Below, piece after piece: positions 45,946-58,059 of a DNA stretch of 64,000 nt. A program made the translations under genes and the position numbers. The stretch spans positions 13,591,400 to 13,655,399 of the forward strand of contig CM067311.1 in NCBI GenBank assembly GCA_034231615.1, given 5' to 3'. The first letter of the stretch is position 1, and each line of letters starts with the position of its first letter. The notes under the pieces are model-generated. The model did not search any database. It was not told the DNA's origin and was given only the letters and a program-made list of their open reading frames with translations. This DNA is from Meghimatium bilineatum (taxonomy: Eukaryota > Mollusca > Gastropoda > Stylommatophora > Philomycidae).

Positions 45946-46129
45946 ACTTTAGCTTAAGGCTGGAGATGGATTTAGCTGGTATGTCAAGACCAACTATCAT
46001 TTGAAAAAATAAAATCAATGATATAGATTCACATATGTCTACAAGAACCATTACTTTTAATATTAAACACATGCGGTTGCATCTGTGAGTCCCACAAATG
46101 TCCTACAAGACAAACCACCAATGTAACAG

Positions 46130-46320
46130 AAAACCTTAGTAGATGACATGCCGTTATATTGAGGCTCTTTTATGGAAGCTTGTAGCATGTCATATATACA
46201 ATTATAGACCTCCTATGAGTAGAAACTTATTCAATATGCATGACACTGAGCTGAAGTCTCCTGGGTATGAAAGAAAGCTCCCCAAAAAAAATTACCGCAC
46301 TGCACATATGAAGTAGAAGC
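46130..46320 (+). repeat. Dispersed repeat (complement of 43545-43700)
   Basis: GATGACATGCCGTTATATTG, GGAAGCTTGTAGCATGTCAT and a GTATGAAAGAAAGCTCC segment, matching the minus strand near 43.55 kb. Confidence 0.55.
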
Positions 46321-46339
46321 TAATATCGCACATTACTTG

Positions 46340-47090
46340 TTGTTCCGAATCAGTCAATCAATATTAAATAATATTAAAAAATATATTTCGACAAATATAT
46401 CTACTTGCATGGTTTATACTTCTATTGATAAGAGGGGGGGGGGGTTAACTCCCTTTCACTCTTAAGAAATCCTAAAAATTTTTGTTTATTGCTGGTAATT
46501 TATCAAAATGGCGGGTAACGATTACCGAATTTTTTACATAATAATGTAATCACCCCTTTCTCAGTAAAAGATAGAATTATTTCATACAACAACGGAAGAA
46601 TGCCTTTTTTACATTAGTTTTTTTAAGGTAAAACCCCTTCCACATCGAAGACGTCTCTACGGCCCTGATAGTTATCTATGGGTCGTTATGGAACAATGAA
46701 CTCCACATCAAAATCCACTTAGTTGCTGCTTACGAAATGTTTGACAGATAACAGTGTAGCTATTCTTTGCTCCCCTTCCAGTCCCGTCAAAAAAGGGCAG
46801 TTTCTATCTTTTGCTCCCACCCAGGCCCGGTAACACAAGGACAGTTTCTATTGGAAATTAAGTTCATTTAACTACCATTGCTTTCAGATTGTTCACTAGA
46901 AACAAATTGTCAAAGATATTCTTTCTTTTTAATTGTGTCAAAGAACACAGGTTAGCTGTGTTGGAAATCTAATTTATTCATTGGATGATACCCTGACAGA
47001 CTCCTGATAGTCACATAATATATTGAAATAATTTAATACGTCTACAGAAAATACGTTATGACCACTGATCAATTTATAAATAGATTTAAA
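46340..47090. other. AT-rich intergenic DNA, nothing recognised
   Basis: Contains a run of about ten G near 46433 and a short SINE-like CCCGGTAACACAAGG near 46828. No gene seen. Confidence 0.45.
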
Positions 47091-47099
47091 ACTTTACAA

Positions 47100-47230
47100 T
47101 CGCCTGCGCTTAGTGTTACCATGCCCCCGTGTCAAAAAGCGTGCTAAACTCGTATACATGACCGGGACACGTCAAAACCGGGCGAGATATCCGACAGCGA
47201 TGTAAAGCAACGAAAATTCTCGCGAGACCG
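47100..47230. promoter_or_regulatory. CpG-bearing stretch with TCTCGCGAGA palindrome
   Basis: A GC-richer stretch in AT-rich surroundings, with TCTCGCGAGA at 47218-47227. That 10-mer is a known core promoter element in vertebrates. Its use here is only an inference, and no transcript start or gene is visible beside it. Confidence 0.25.
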
Positions 47231-47719
47231 TAACTAACATTCACATTCACATAAACATTGCCATTCACATAAAGAAATGTCTATTTTCGTTATTTTAGTG
47301 AGAAATATGTTTTCAAAATATTGTCAAAATAATCAGTTTCCTTTTTTTTTAAAAACTCAACCAACACACAATATATGTTTTTATATTATTAATTTTCGTG
47401 ATTGTTGAAATAAATGTTCCATTAAGTATTTAAAACTCATAAATTGCAATTTCCTTTTTTTCATCAGAAATTTAAAAAAATCGTTTCGTGTATTCTAATG
47501 TGATAAATTCTAATGTGATAATTAAGAACTTGAGGCATTAAAAACTATACATTATCAAAATACTTATTCTTTTCTGTATTTAAAACTATTTTTCTTTCTA
47601 AAATGCATTCTGTCCAATAAAAGAAAAGATTAAAATACATTTAAGTGGAGCCGTGTAGCTGAAACTACAACTACAATTTCAGAGTTTTAAAAAATGACAA
47701 AAAAGTCGAGTGAAGCACT

Positions 47720-48095
47720 TTCTAAGCAGCTCTCCTATACCCCCGTAATCCTCTCTCGAGGCGGTATGACATAGCAGGCGCCGACATCGAAAGCCACTCG
47801 GACGCTGAGTATAGCTCACCACTCAGCTGAGCACGTTTATGCTGTTAACATTCCGTACGACCGAAAACTTCACCCCGGTGACTTCGTCCTGTCTTAACAT
47901 GTCATATGGGGAGGAACCAGCCTAGATCCCAAGCGGTACTGTGACGAGCGAGCTGACTCGACACTGGCTGAACCTTGACCCCGCGGTGGAGTCTAAGACA
48001 TGTGAACGGACTACTGACACTGGTTCCCATACAAAGTCAAGAGCCAACTTTTGTAAAGTTCCGCGGGGAACTTGAACCTTATACGGACATTATCC
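47720..48095. other. GC-richer unique segment, unknown
   Basis: CpG-containing sequence, not repeated elsewhere in the window. Reading frames are short on both strands. It could be a noncoding exon, a promoter or an unrecognised repeat. Confidence 0.35.
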
Positions 48096-48939
48096 TTTAA
48101 ACTTCAAAAGCATATGTGCCACACATTTTGTTACCCATGACAACAGTGAGGGAAGAATGTCGCGCATATTGCTTTCAAAAAACGTTTTTATAAATAGGAG
48201 AACGGGGAAAAGTTACATAAAATCTCGCAAAATAAATTATAGTTGTTAATTAAAATGATATTGCCAATTGTCAGATCAAAATTTGTGTGTTTTGATGATT
48301 TATTAATATCTCATACTTATTACCACCCTTGATTTTGGAGTACATGTCCGGCTATGTCCCTTGGTAAATAAATGCTACTATCTTTAACTTCCGGTTCAAA
48401 TAATGTTTTTGTTTTGCTGAATCAAGAACTCGTTGATCATTAATTTAACACATTAATATCGTAGAAATTAAATATCTGTGTTACTGAAACGGATTAAATG
48501 ATTTCCATATTTACATCATGGTTCGTTAAACCTTATTTAATTCGATAATGAAGATCTAAAGCACATTGCAATGAAGCGAGAGACATGGAAGGAAATCTAA
48601 ATGTTTGTGTTAACTTAGTTAAGATACTTGGACAAAATTTTCAGAATTGTGCTACATTTCTATATAATTACAAATAATATAATATAGTTAGATAGCCCTT
48701 CAAAAATGCAATTCAACGATACCTCAACCAAGTCTGAACGTCAACCCTGAAAAAAATGTTACATATTTTTTTCTAATGAATTTGACATCGAAATAATTTA
48801 CATTGAAACACATATTTATCATATATATAGTAGGATAATATAAAGAAAACTTGTGACCACAAAATGTACCCAATCTGATAATTTCTAACTTATCTTTGTT
48901 ATTTTCAATAATACAAGCCACAAACTATATGTTTTTTTG

Positions 48940-51120
48940 TTCATGAAGACAAGACACATCTGTTGATCCTATTTCTATAATTTTTAGGTGTGCGAAGAAC
49001 TAATTAATATTAAAATTGCAGAAATTTTAATTTCATATGCTATTGCACTATCTCAGAAACTTAGAAAGTCGTAACATAAATTACCGATCTAGCAATTTGC
49101 GCACAATGAACTATCTATCCACCTCCCACTCGGTGTGCAGAGCGCATGTTGAGTGGTCGGGGGCTCTCATCGCGCAATGTGTCGAATAGTGGACGCATCT
49201 GTATATGCAACATTTAGGAATTTCATTCCATCTATTTATGTTAGCTGTTTATTCCATAGAAACCTGTTCACTGGTTCTTGTATTGTACCTATATTTTTAT
49301 TGGCATAGGCAAGACGCATCTATTGATTCTATTTCTATAATTTTTAGGTGCGCGCAGAACTAATTAATCTTAAAAATGGCAGCAAGTTATCATAATTGAA
49401 ATGAAAATAAATTATCAAACTATTGAATATAATTAAATACCACAGAAATTATATATATTTGTGTTGGCAAAGGCAAGACGCATCTGTTGATCCTATTTCT
49501 ATAATTTTTAGGTGAGAGAAGAACTAGTTAATCTTAAAAATGGGAGCAAATTAGCATAATTAAAATAAATTATCAAACTATTGAATATAATTAAATACCA
49601 CAGAAATTATATATATTTGGGTTCAGTACAAGAATCCGTGGACAAATCACGTGACAACATACCACTTTTTAATTTCATATGCTATTGCACCATCTCAGAA
49701 ACTTAAAAAGTCGTAACATAAATTACCGATCTAGCAATTTGCGCGCAATGAACTATCTATCCACCTCCCACTCGGTGTGCAGAGCGCATGTTGAGTGGTC
49801 AGGGGCTCTCATCGCGCAATGTGTCGAATAGTGGACGCGTCTGTATATGCAACATTTAGGAATTTCATTCCATCTATTTATGTTAGCTGTTTATTCCATA
49901 GAAACCTGTTCACTGGTTCTTGTATTGTACCTATATTTTTATTGGCATAGGCAAGACGCATCTATTGATTCTATTTCTATAATTTTTAGGTGCGCGCAGA
50001 ACTAATTAATCTTAAAAATGGCAGCAAGTTATCATAATTGAAATGAAAATAAATTATCGGACTATTGAATATAATTAAATACCACAGAAATTATATATAT
50101 TTGGGTTCAGTACAAGAATCCGTGGACAAATCACGTGACAACATACCAACTTTTTAATTTCATTTGCTATTGCACTATCTCGGAAACTTAAAACGTCGTA
50201 ACTTAAATTACTGATCTAGCGATTTACACGCAATGAACTGGCCACCTACCTCTCACTCAGTGCGGATCGTGCAATGTGTCGAATAGTCTGTATATGCGAC
50301 TTTTAGGAATTTTGTTCCATCTAAATATGTTAGCTATGTGTTCTGTAGAAAGCTGTCAACTAATTCTTGTATTGTACCTATATTTGTGTTGGCAAAGGCA
50401 AGACGCATCTGTTGATCCTATTTCTATAATTTTTAGGTGTGCTAAGAACTAGTTAATCTTAAAAATGGCAGCAAATTAGCATAATTAAAATGAAAATAAA
50501 TTATCAAACTATTAAATATAATTAAATACCACAGAAATTATATATATTTGGGTTCAGTACAAGAATCCGTGGACAAATCACGTGACAACATACCACTTTT
50601 TAATTTCATATGCTATTGCACTATCTCAGAAACTTAGAAAGTCGTAACATAAATTACCGATCTAGCAGTTTGCGCGCAATGAACTATCTATCCACCTCCC
50701 ACTCGTTGTGCAGAGCGCATATTGAGTGGTCAGGGGCTCTCATCGCGCAATGTGTCGAATAGTGGACGCATATGTATATGCAACATTTAGGAATTTCATT
50801 CCATCTATTTATGTTAGCTGTTTATTCCATAGAAACCTGTTCACTGGTTCTTGTATTGTACCTTTATTTTTATTGGCATAGGCAAGACGCATCTTTTGAT
50901 TCTATTTCTATAATCTTTAGGTGCGCACAGAACTAATTAATATTAAAAATTGAAGCAAATTAGCATAATAAAAATTAAAATAAATTATCAAACTATCGAA
51001 TATAATTAAATACCACAGAAAGTATATATATTTGTGTTGGTAAAGGTAAGATCCTATTTCTACAATTTTTAGTTGCGTGCAGAACTAATTAATATGAAAA
51101 ATGGCAGCAATTAGCATATT
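48940..51120. repeat. Composite ~0.45-0.64-kb tandem repeat, four blocks
   Basis: The block anchor TTTCATATGCTATTGCACTA (third copy TTTCATTTGC) recurs at about 49031, 49672, 50158 and 50603. A second module, GCAAGACGCATCTGTTGATC followed by CTATTTCTATAATTTTTAGG, recurs seven times (48953 to 51050). Blocks 1, 2 and 4 share a hairpin region (CCACTCGGTGTGCAGAGCGC with a distal GAGTGG); block 3 has lost it. No coding frame is shared. Confidence 0.88.
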
Positions 51121-51262
51121 GCTGCTAGAGTTTGATATGATGAGATATTGCTGCTAAACTGCTGTCCATAGATTATCAATAGGTTTTACCCTTCTCTCCC
51201 CACCCACCCATAACCCCAAATATTTAGGAAACTACAGTCTTGCTTAATTATGTATTTTAAAA

Positions 51263-51640
51263 ATTCACTCATCTGCCTTCTAGATCAACGTTTGTCTTAG
51301 CGCACACAACTGTCTTCTAGCTCACACATCTGTCTTCTATCTCACACATATGTCTTCTAGCTCACACATCTGTCTTCTAGTTCACACATCTGTCTTCTAG
51401 CTCACACATATGTCTTCTAGCTCACACATATGTCTTCTAGCTCACACATCTGACTTATAGTTCACACATCTGTCTTCTAGCTTAACGTTTGTCTTAGCGC
51501 ACACAACTGTCTTCTAGCTCACACATCTGTTTTGTAGTTCACACATCTGTCTTCTAGCTCACACATCTGTCATCTAGTTCACACATGTCATATAAGCTCA
51601 CACATCTGTTTTCTAGTTCGCATGACTATCTACTAGCTAA
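51263..51640. repeat. 20-bp minisatellite
   Basis: About 17 units of CTAGCTCACACATCTGTCTT with variants (GTTCACACA, CATATG). A longer phrase with TTTGTCTTAGCGCACACAAC appears twice, so part of the array was duplicated as a block. Confidence 0.92.
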
Positions 51641-51889
51641 CAAAGTTGTGTTCTTTCTCAAAACAGGACACTGAAGCTTAAAATTGACTTATTCAAACTT
51701 AAAGAACAAAGTGGAGTCAGGAAAGCAACTATAGACAGACTGATTATCCAGTTGAATAAACATGTACCTCAAACACTTGGTAATGATGTTGTCTCGCTTT
51801 TCATGTTTATTTGATCATGTGAATATATTGTTGTTGACATACTTGTCACACTACAATAATTATATTTCATATACTATATATTCATCCAA

Positions 51890-52040
51890 GACTGGTAACA
51901 TTACCTCTGTGTCTATGTGGACAGACAGCAGAACATATCCTGCAAGACTACATTTCATTAAACCAGTTAAAGGAGGAACACTGACCTACAGAGATGGATA
52001 TTCACAGAAAGCTGTTAATTTGGCAGACCATCTGACCTAG
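51890..52040 (+). mobile_element. I-like LINE C-terminal fragment
   Basis: DNA matches 41680-41800: the Cys-rich LCGQ stretch, ATATCCTGCAAGACTACATT and AAAGGAGGAACACTGACC. Frameshifted. Confidence 0.65.
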
Positions 52041-52544
52041 TTGGCAGACCTATCATTGTACTGGTCAAGTGTAAACAGAATATTGTAACTCAACAAGACA
52101 ATCTATGGAACGGCCACCGATATAGAAAACAGTCAGTCAATTGATATTGGAGAGGTTGCAGACTTTCTTTGTGGTGTGGAGGAATTGGCTGCCATGCTTA
52201 TCCATGTGTATATACAATAGTGCCATTCTTACCCATGGTTTTTTTCTGTGTGTCTTGATAAAGGCTTTTTAGTTGAAACATCAGTTTGTGTGTTTTTATA
52301 TGTGTTTACAGTGATTAGCAAAACTTCATTGCGCTGTTCCAAGCTTTGCCTGATGGATTTCAGTTTTACTGCAGTCAGTACATATTATCGATCTTATCCA
52401 TGTGTGGTAATGTTGTACTATACATACATGATTGATGAATACAGACAGAATCTTGACAAATAATGGAGAAAATGGAACAATGGAAAAGCAGACCTTTAAA
52501 TGAATCAACTGATATCAAATAAAGCCGGGAGGGATGATATTGTG

Positions 52545-53260
52545 TTCCCAGATCTCTCCATGGTGGGGAGAAATATGTTCCTTTCATACCACAGTTGGCA
52601 CATAGCACAGAGGTTTTGATTCTCCATGTGTAGCGGTCCGCTGCCTGCAGCTTTAGTTCTTGTATGGTCCTGCAGCCTGTTATTTCCCCTTCTTTAAGCA
52701 TGGTGTTTTTTAGGTTTGCTTTACTCCTTTCTCGTTTTATTTTACCCTCAGGCGTCCATGTGAGGGCTTGTTGGTTTAATCTCTTTTCATCTAGTCTTAA
52801 AACATAATCGAGGTATTTCCATCTGCATTTTCTTATGACGTTTGAAACATATTCTTGGTGTGCTTTCTTTCGTAAATCACTATTTGTGACGAAATCACTC
52901 CATTTTATGTTCATCAATTTCCGGAGACATTTGTTTTTGAAGCTGTTTAATTTTTGATCTGTTGCTTGAGTTTATTTCCAGCTTTCTCTTTCATATGTTA
53001 ATACTGAGACAATATAGGAGTTGAATAGCTTTAGCTTGGTGTTTCTTCCTAGATCTTTTGACTTTCAGATATTAGTTTGGTAAATGTGCTAGCTGCAACT
53101 GCTGTGCGTGTATTTATTTCTTTCATTGAGTCTCCATCAACAAACATTTGGCTACCCAAGTAATTAAAGTTGGAACTTTTTCCAGTATTTGGTTGTTTAC
53201 TGAGATGTTATTTGTTGAACTGGTAAGTCCTGTGATTTTTGATTTATCTGAAAATATGAG
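52545..53260 (-). mobile_element. LINE fragment, post-RT region (family 2)
   Basis: NIKWSDFVTNSDLRKKAHQE, WKYLDYVLRLDEKRLNQQAL, TWTPEGKIKRERSKAN and LQAADRYTWR, with stops upstream. A relative of 18.7-19.5 kb. Confidence 0.78.
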
Positions 53261-53689
53261 AAAAATCTGGCTTGGCGTTTATTATAACTATTGATATTGA
53301 GAGTTCTCATGGAGCACAATGGAAAATACAGAATAATTGCTTCAATTATGATGATTAGGGTTAAAGTCAATACTATAAGTCTTTAATGCTTCATGGTTTA
53401 CAACTTGTCTGTGATAGCTGCTCCTTTTGACAATATGCAAATGAACAAAATATTCAGAACATCCATTGTCTTCTTCTTCTTCTTCTAACTATTTCTAAAC
53501 TACTAGGTATCACATTGATCTATTGCATGGGTGTGCTGATATTTGTAGTAATAAGAGAGCAGACAGACTTGTATCTGTGAATTTAAGATAAACACTAGTG
53601 ATGTACTGAAGTTTGTGGTCACTTGCTGGAGTGGACACTCGGATAGATGAGGTATCCATGCTGCATCCAAGGCAATTCAGTATTTTCTT

Positions 53690-53965
53690 CTTCTTTGTTC
53701 ATTCTCAAACTCCTCAAAATTAGCAGGATGTAGTCCAGAAAACGGAATGTCTTGTGTCATGGATTACAGCAATGATGCAATATCTGCGCCTTTCGGTCTG
53801 ACACATATGACTTTAGCATAGCTTTGAGTCATGTTGACCCTATATGGAATGGGACAGCCAACTCCATCCCATAACCTCCTTAGTCGCCTCTTACAACATG
53901 CATGGAAGGTAAACAATGTTGCTGTTCTTTACTTTCTTCTCAGACCTCGGTAACACATGGGTGGC
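53690..53965 (-). mobile_element. SINE-B copy, near full length
   Basis: Plus-strand reading TTCATTCTCAAACTCCTCAA, ATATCTGCGCCTTTCGGTCT, GGAATGGGACAGCCAACTCC, CTTAGTCGCCTCTTACAACA and GGTAACACATGGG. Confidence 0.82.
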
Positions 53966-54167
53966 AATTCAATATTATTTATGGTATAAATAGAACTGAG
54001 AACACATCGAGTAGAATTAAGAGTGTTTATCCAGCTAGCTAGCCATGGGGACTATCAGCATGCATATTCTTTGACATCTTCTCAGGGAGATGTAGAATTG
54101 TGGGTTTGCCTTGAAGTACAATAACATGGATTAACCAATAGCTTCTTTAATGTGATATTTCTTTAGC

Positions 54168-54712
54168 AGAACATCATCAAGTACTGCTACTCTCTGTTCT
54201 GTTCAACCATCATTAAGCACTGCTACTCTTTGTTCTGTGCAACCATCATTAAACACTGCTACTCTTTGTTCTGTGCAACCATCATTAAACACTGCTACTC
54301 TTTGTTCTGTTCAACCATCATTAAGCACTGCTACTCTCTGTTCTGTTCAACCATCATCAAGTACTGCTACTCTCTGTTCTGTTCAACCATCATTAAGCAC
54401 TGCTACTCTTTGTTCTGTGCAACCATCATTAAGCACTGCTACTCTTTGTTCTGTTCAACCATCATTAAGCACTGCTACTCTTTGTTCTGTTCAACCATCA
54501 TTAAGCACTGCTACTCTCTGTTCTGTTCAACCATCATTAAGCACTGCTACTCTGTTCTGTTCAACCATCATTAAGCACTGCTACTCTCTGTTCTATGCAA
54601 CCATCATTAAGCACTGCTACTCTGTTCTGTTCAACCATCATTAAGCACTGCTACTCTTTGTTCTGTGCAACCATCACCAAGCACTGCTACTCTCTGTTCT
54701 GTGCAACCATCA
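54168..54712. repeat. 33-bp minisatellite, about 16 units
   Basis: Units of CTGTTCAACCATCATTAAGC then ACTGCTACTCTCT, with T/G variants. The 33-bp period holds two frames open for 114 and 135 codons, giving false proteins. There are no unique spacers, so it is not a CRISPR array. Confidence 0.95.
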
Positions 54713-54746
54713 TAATTTCTCCAGTGTCATATTAAGGAGGCCCTTT

Positions 54747-55030
54747 TCTTCTGCGTTCTTTTTCAAACTCCTTCAGATTAACAGGATGTAGTCTGGAGAA
54801 TTAAATGCACTGTGTCATGACTTGCAGCTTGGCTGTGATATCTTGGCCATTGGTCCTGACACATTTGACTTTAGCATAGTTTCTGTGTCATTTGACCCTG
54901 TAAGGGATGTGACAGCCAACTCCACCCTCTAAAAGCCTGAGTCACCTCTTACAACATGCATGACATGTAAAGGTTTCACTATTATTTTCTCCCCTTTCAG
55001 GCCAGGCAACAAGGGCGAATTAGGTCCTTG
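54747..55030 (-). mobile_element. SINE-B copy, near full length
   Basis: CTTCTGCGTTCTTTTTCAAA tail side, GGTCCTGACACATTTGACTT body and CACCTCTTACAACATGCATG head side. Confidence 0.8.
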
Positions 55031-55329
55031 CCAGAATCTTTTTTGCCTATTCATTTATTATTACAGATTAACTGTCTGTCAATATTTGATGTAAGTAAAA
55101 CTGAAACTCTACATCTTTTGAAATGTTTGATCTCTTCTATTCTATGGCCCTTTTTGTATTATATAAGTAAATATTAAATGTCTGCAATGAATAAATCATC
55201 AATCCACAGACAAAAGTCCACAAGTAAAAAGTACAGAGGAGTTTATTGGAGGTCGTAGAAGCTCAAATTCAAGGTAGTAACAATATCAGTGTATTTGTTG
55301 TCCTCTATTTTGTTATATTTCTTATACTA

Positions 55330-55505
55330 TATATTCATCCAAGACTGGTAACATGACACCTGTGTCCATGTGGGCAGAAAATGGAACATATCCTGCAAGA
55401 CTGCATTTCACTAAACCAGTTAAAGGAGGAATGCTGGCCTATAGAGACGGATATCTACAGAAAGATGTTAATTAATTTTGGCAGACCATCTGACCCAGTT
55501 GGCAG
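55330..55505 (+). mobile_element. I-like LINE C-terminal fragment
   Basis: Very similar to 51.89-52.04 kb (CATCCAAGACTGGTAACAT and GACCATCTGACC shared), so both derive from one source copy. Confidence 0.7.
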
Positions 55506-55802
55506 ATGTTTATTTTTCACCTTTTGATACAGACCACAGAGTTTGATGAATCCATTCGCTTGAAGTGTTTTTTAGTGCTCTTTCGGCACTCTTCTTCTGT
55601 GTTCGTTCTTAAACTCCTGCATATTAGCAGGATGTAATCCGGAGACTGCATGATCATCCTGTCATGTTCGTCCGTCATAGTCGATAATGATGATTTGGGA
55701 TCAACTGTAAAAGGTAAAGGTAATATGAGTTATGAACCAGTGTTATAACACACGGTTTCCCATAAGTGCTCATCTGTCTAGTCAGTGGTTGACCAGAAAC
55801 CC

Positions 55803-55960
55803 CCATCGAAGATGGATGTGTCGTATTATTGGTGTAAATAAAACGGCGACTCAACACAGAGAATTTCCATTCTCTGGACTAAATTCTGCAAAAAATTTAG
55901 TAGGACCATTGTTCTGCTGCAAGAGATATCCATTGAAAGTTTTGGAATGAAGAAAAAGAC
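55803..55960 (+). mobile_element. SINE-A copy
   Basis: ATCGAAGATGGATGTGTCGT, AAATAAAACGGCGACTCAAC, TCTCTGGACTAAATTCTGCA and TTTTGGAATGAAGAAAAAG at the tail. Confidence 0.75.
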
Positions 55961-56105
55961 CAGAAACCACCTGAAGAGGGTCCTCGACAACACTTGCTAA
56001 ATTAATATGGCACCTTCCCAGAGTTTGAGCCCTGGTATCCAACTTTCTCATGTCTTGTTTAACCATGGGAGTAATTTTATTTAAACCACGAATAATGAAT
56101 GGACC

Positions 56106-56268
56106 CATGTGACGTCAGTGAACCACAAAGCTGTACTAAGTTTGTTTTTTTGTACTGAAAGGAGCAGATATCTCAGACAGCTGTAAACCTTGATTTGGCA
56201 GATTCTGTTCTCCAGAATACATCCTGCTAGTTTACAAGAGTTTGAGAATGAATGCAGAAGAAGAAGTA
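56106..56268 (+). mobile_element. SINE-B 3' fragment
   Basis: ATATCTCAGACAGCTGTAAA, TTCTCCAGAATACATCCTGC and GAGTTTGAGAATGAATGCAG plus AAGAAGAAG. Confidence 0.72.
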
Positions 56269-56472
56269 ATGGTTCATGCCTGGAACGTGTGCCTACCAAT
56301 GTTTACAGCGCTCATAGTTTTTAAAGAATTGTCTGGTCATAATTTTTTTATAGTTTGTGACATTGCAGAATGCAATTGTTTAGTAGTTTGAAGCCAGGGA
56401 AATAATTAACGAAAATAGGAAGAACACAGTTTTTGAAACACAGCAGGAGGGGGTAGGGATAGAATTAGAATT

Positions 56473-56768
56473 AGTTGTAGGTAAAGGTAGGCCCCATGGC
56501 AGCCACCTGATGTCACGGATCAATATAACTTCATGCACTAAGCCACAGCAGCTATTAATCAGGGTTGCCAGTTCCCTTCCTTACTGTCTTTACCTCCCCA
56601 TACTCATGTGTCAGGTACCCTATTACAGCTGAGTCGACAGGAGGAGTGGTCGTGTCCAGCGAGAAATCACAACAGGAATTTTTGTTTGTCCGGACAAGGT
56701 TTCGAACCTGGTATGCTGTAATCCAGAGATAGCAAGCAAGCTCACTATCAATTAGGTACTGTGCTCCT
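56473..56768 (-). mobile_element. SINE-C copy with tRNA-like head
   Basis: Complement of the 18.03-kb element: GTCGACAGGAGGAGTGGTCG, the B box complement GGTTTCGAACC, then AGCAAGCAAGCTCACTATCA. Confidence 0.8.
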
Positions 56769-57064
56769 CAGAATTAGTTTTAACAGTGCGCCTAACACCT
56801 CGCCCCTCCAAACTCTAGCATTATCCCTTCTCATTAAATCATGGCATAATTTCACTAACATTAGCCATTTTTGTAATTTGTGGCGACACGCTCTGCAAGT
56901 GATGTAAAATTATTGACTACATGAAAACTGTGTACACCATAACAAACTTTCAATGAACCTGTGTATAATTTCTGAGTTCGTTCTATTTTCTGCTTATAGA
57001 CGAACTATTATATAGGCACGTGTTCCAGACAAGGACAGACGTGACATTATTCTATTGATCTGCT

Positions 57065-57400
57065 GATGCCCAAAAGGGGATCAAAGTATAGCAACCTTGT
57101 GACCTGCTATGCATGTTGCAAGGAGCTTTAGGGGTGTACTTTTCTATCCTATCACATGGGTCAAAGTGACCATAAAGCCATGTCAAAGAATGAGTCTAGA
57201 GAACTGAGTTCATTATGTGTGGTTTACAGCTTATCTGCGATATCTCGTCTTTCTGCGGTACATTCCAACTTCAGAATGACTTCTGGGTTACTTTAGTATT
57301 TTATGGGATGGGTCAAGCCAACCCCAAATTTCTTTATTCATCTTTAACAACATACATGACAGGTCATAGTTTTGCTATTCTGTGCAACACTTTAAGAACC
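57065..57400. mobile_element. Inverted pair of SINE-B fragments
   Basis: Plus-strand SINE-B text (GGAGCTTTAGGGGTGTACTT, ATGGGTCAAAGTGACC) at 57065-57185 runs into minus-strand SINE-B (TTACAGCTTATCTGCGATAT, TTATGGGATGGGTCAAGCC) at 57190-57400, giving a hairpin-capable arrangement. Confidence 0.65.
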
Positions 57401-57536
57401 CGTCAACATACTTGGGGCAACTAAATCTTCATATCCATGACAAGGGGCTGGCTGTGATGTGTACTGACCCAAATAAAACATTAATTAAAGTCAATATTAT
57501 TAATTTGAAGATTTGTCACAACTTTCTAATTTTCAG

Positions 57537-57782
57537 GGGGATCTCCCTAGTGTAATGTGGTTAAGCCGTTCGCCTTGAGTTCAAGAGGTCATGAGTTCGA
57601 ATTTTGTGTATAAAGTGGATTTTATCAGAGATCCCCGTGGGTTATCACTTGAAGCTATGGAGTTACATGCTATGAGTGGTACTCTTGGCGGGCGACATGC
57701 CACTTTGTTGAGAGTGATGAGTATATATGGGAAACCGAGTACAGTGAAGTCAATCCTCTACAACTTTTGAACCCTTTTTTTT
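57537..57782 (+). mobile_element. SINE-D with ~17-bp target duplication at a splice acceptor
   Basis: A 246-bp tRNA-headed element (A-box TAGTGTAATGTGG, B-box-like GAGTTCGAATTTT, body TGCTATGAGTGGTACTCTTG). It is flanked by AACTTTCTAATTTTCAG (57520-57536) and AACTTTTCTAATTTTCAG (57783-57800). The duplicated target is itself a good 3' splice site. Confidence 0.85.
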
Positions 57783-57800
57783 AACTTTTCTAATTTTCAG

Positions 57801-57950
57801 ATGATGAGAGATAAAAAAAGACAGAAAGTAGAACAGACTGCAGATAAGCATCAACAAATGACTTCAGTAGTGGAATATGAAGAGTGGAAAATAAAAATAT
57901 TAGAGCTGCTGAAATCTCTTGATGGAGCTTTACTAACCCTACTGCCCATG
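57801..57950 (+). CDS. Possible exon of an unrecognised plus-strand gene
   Basis: An open frame immediately after acceptor TTCTAATTTTCAG reads MMRDKKRQKVEQTADKHQQM, then a plausible helical YEEWKIKILELLKSLD. The frame runs to 58064, but from about 57960 the DNA resembles SINE-B and I see no good donor. The exon end is therefore unknown, and the copy may be broken. It has a protein-like composition unlike the repeats around it. No family recognised. Confidence 0.4.
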
Positions 57951-58059
57951 AATGGAAACAATCAGGGCTTCATGATTGGGGTGCCCAAAGAAGAAGCTTA
58001 TGGGGTGTACTTTGCTGTCCTATTACATGGGTCCTCCAATTGTGTTGTTAAATGTTGTG

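Noticed and set aside
54168-54712. CRISPR-like regular array or repeat protein
   Set aside because: A continuous 33-bp minisatellite with no unique spacers in a eukaryotic genome; the open frames reflect the 11-codon period.
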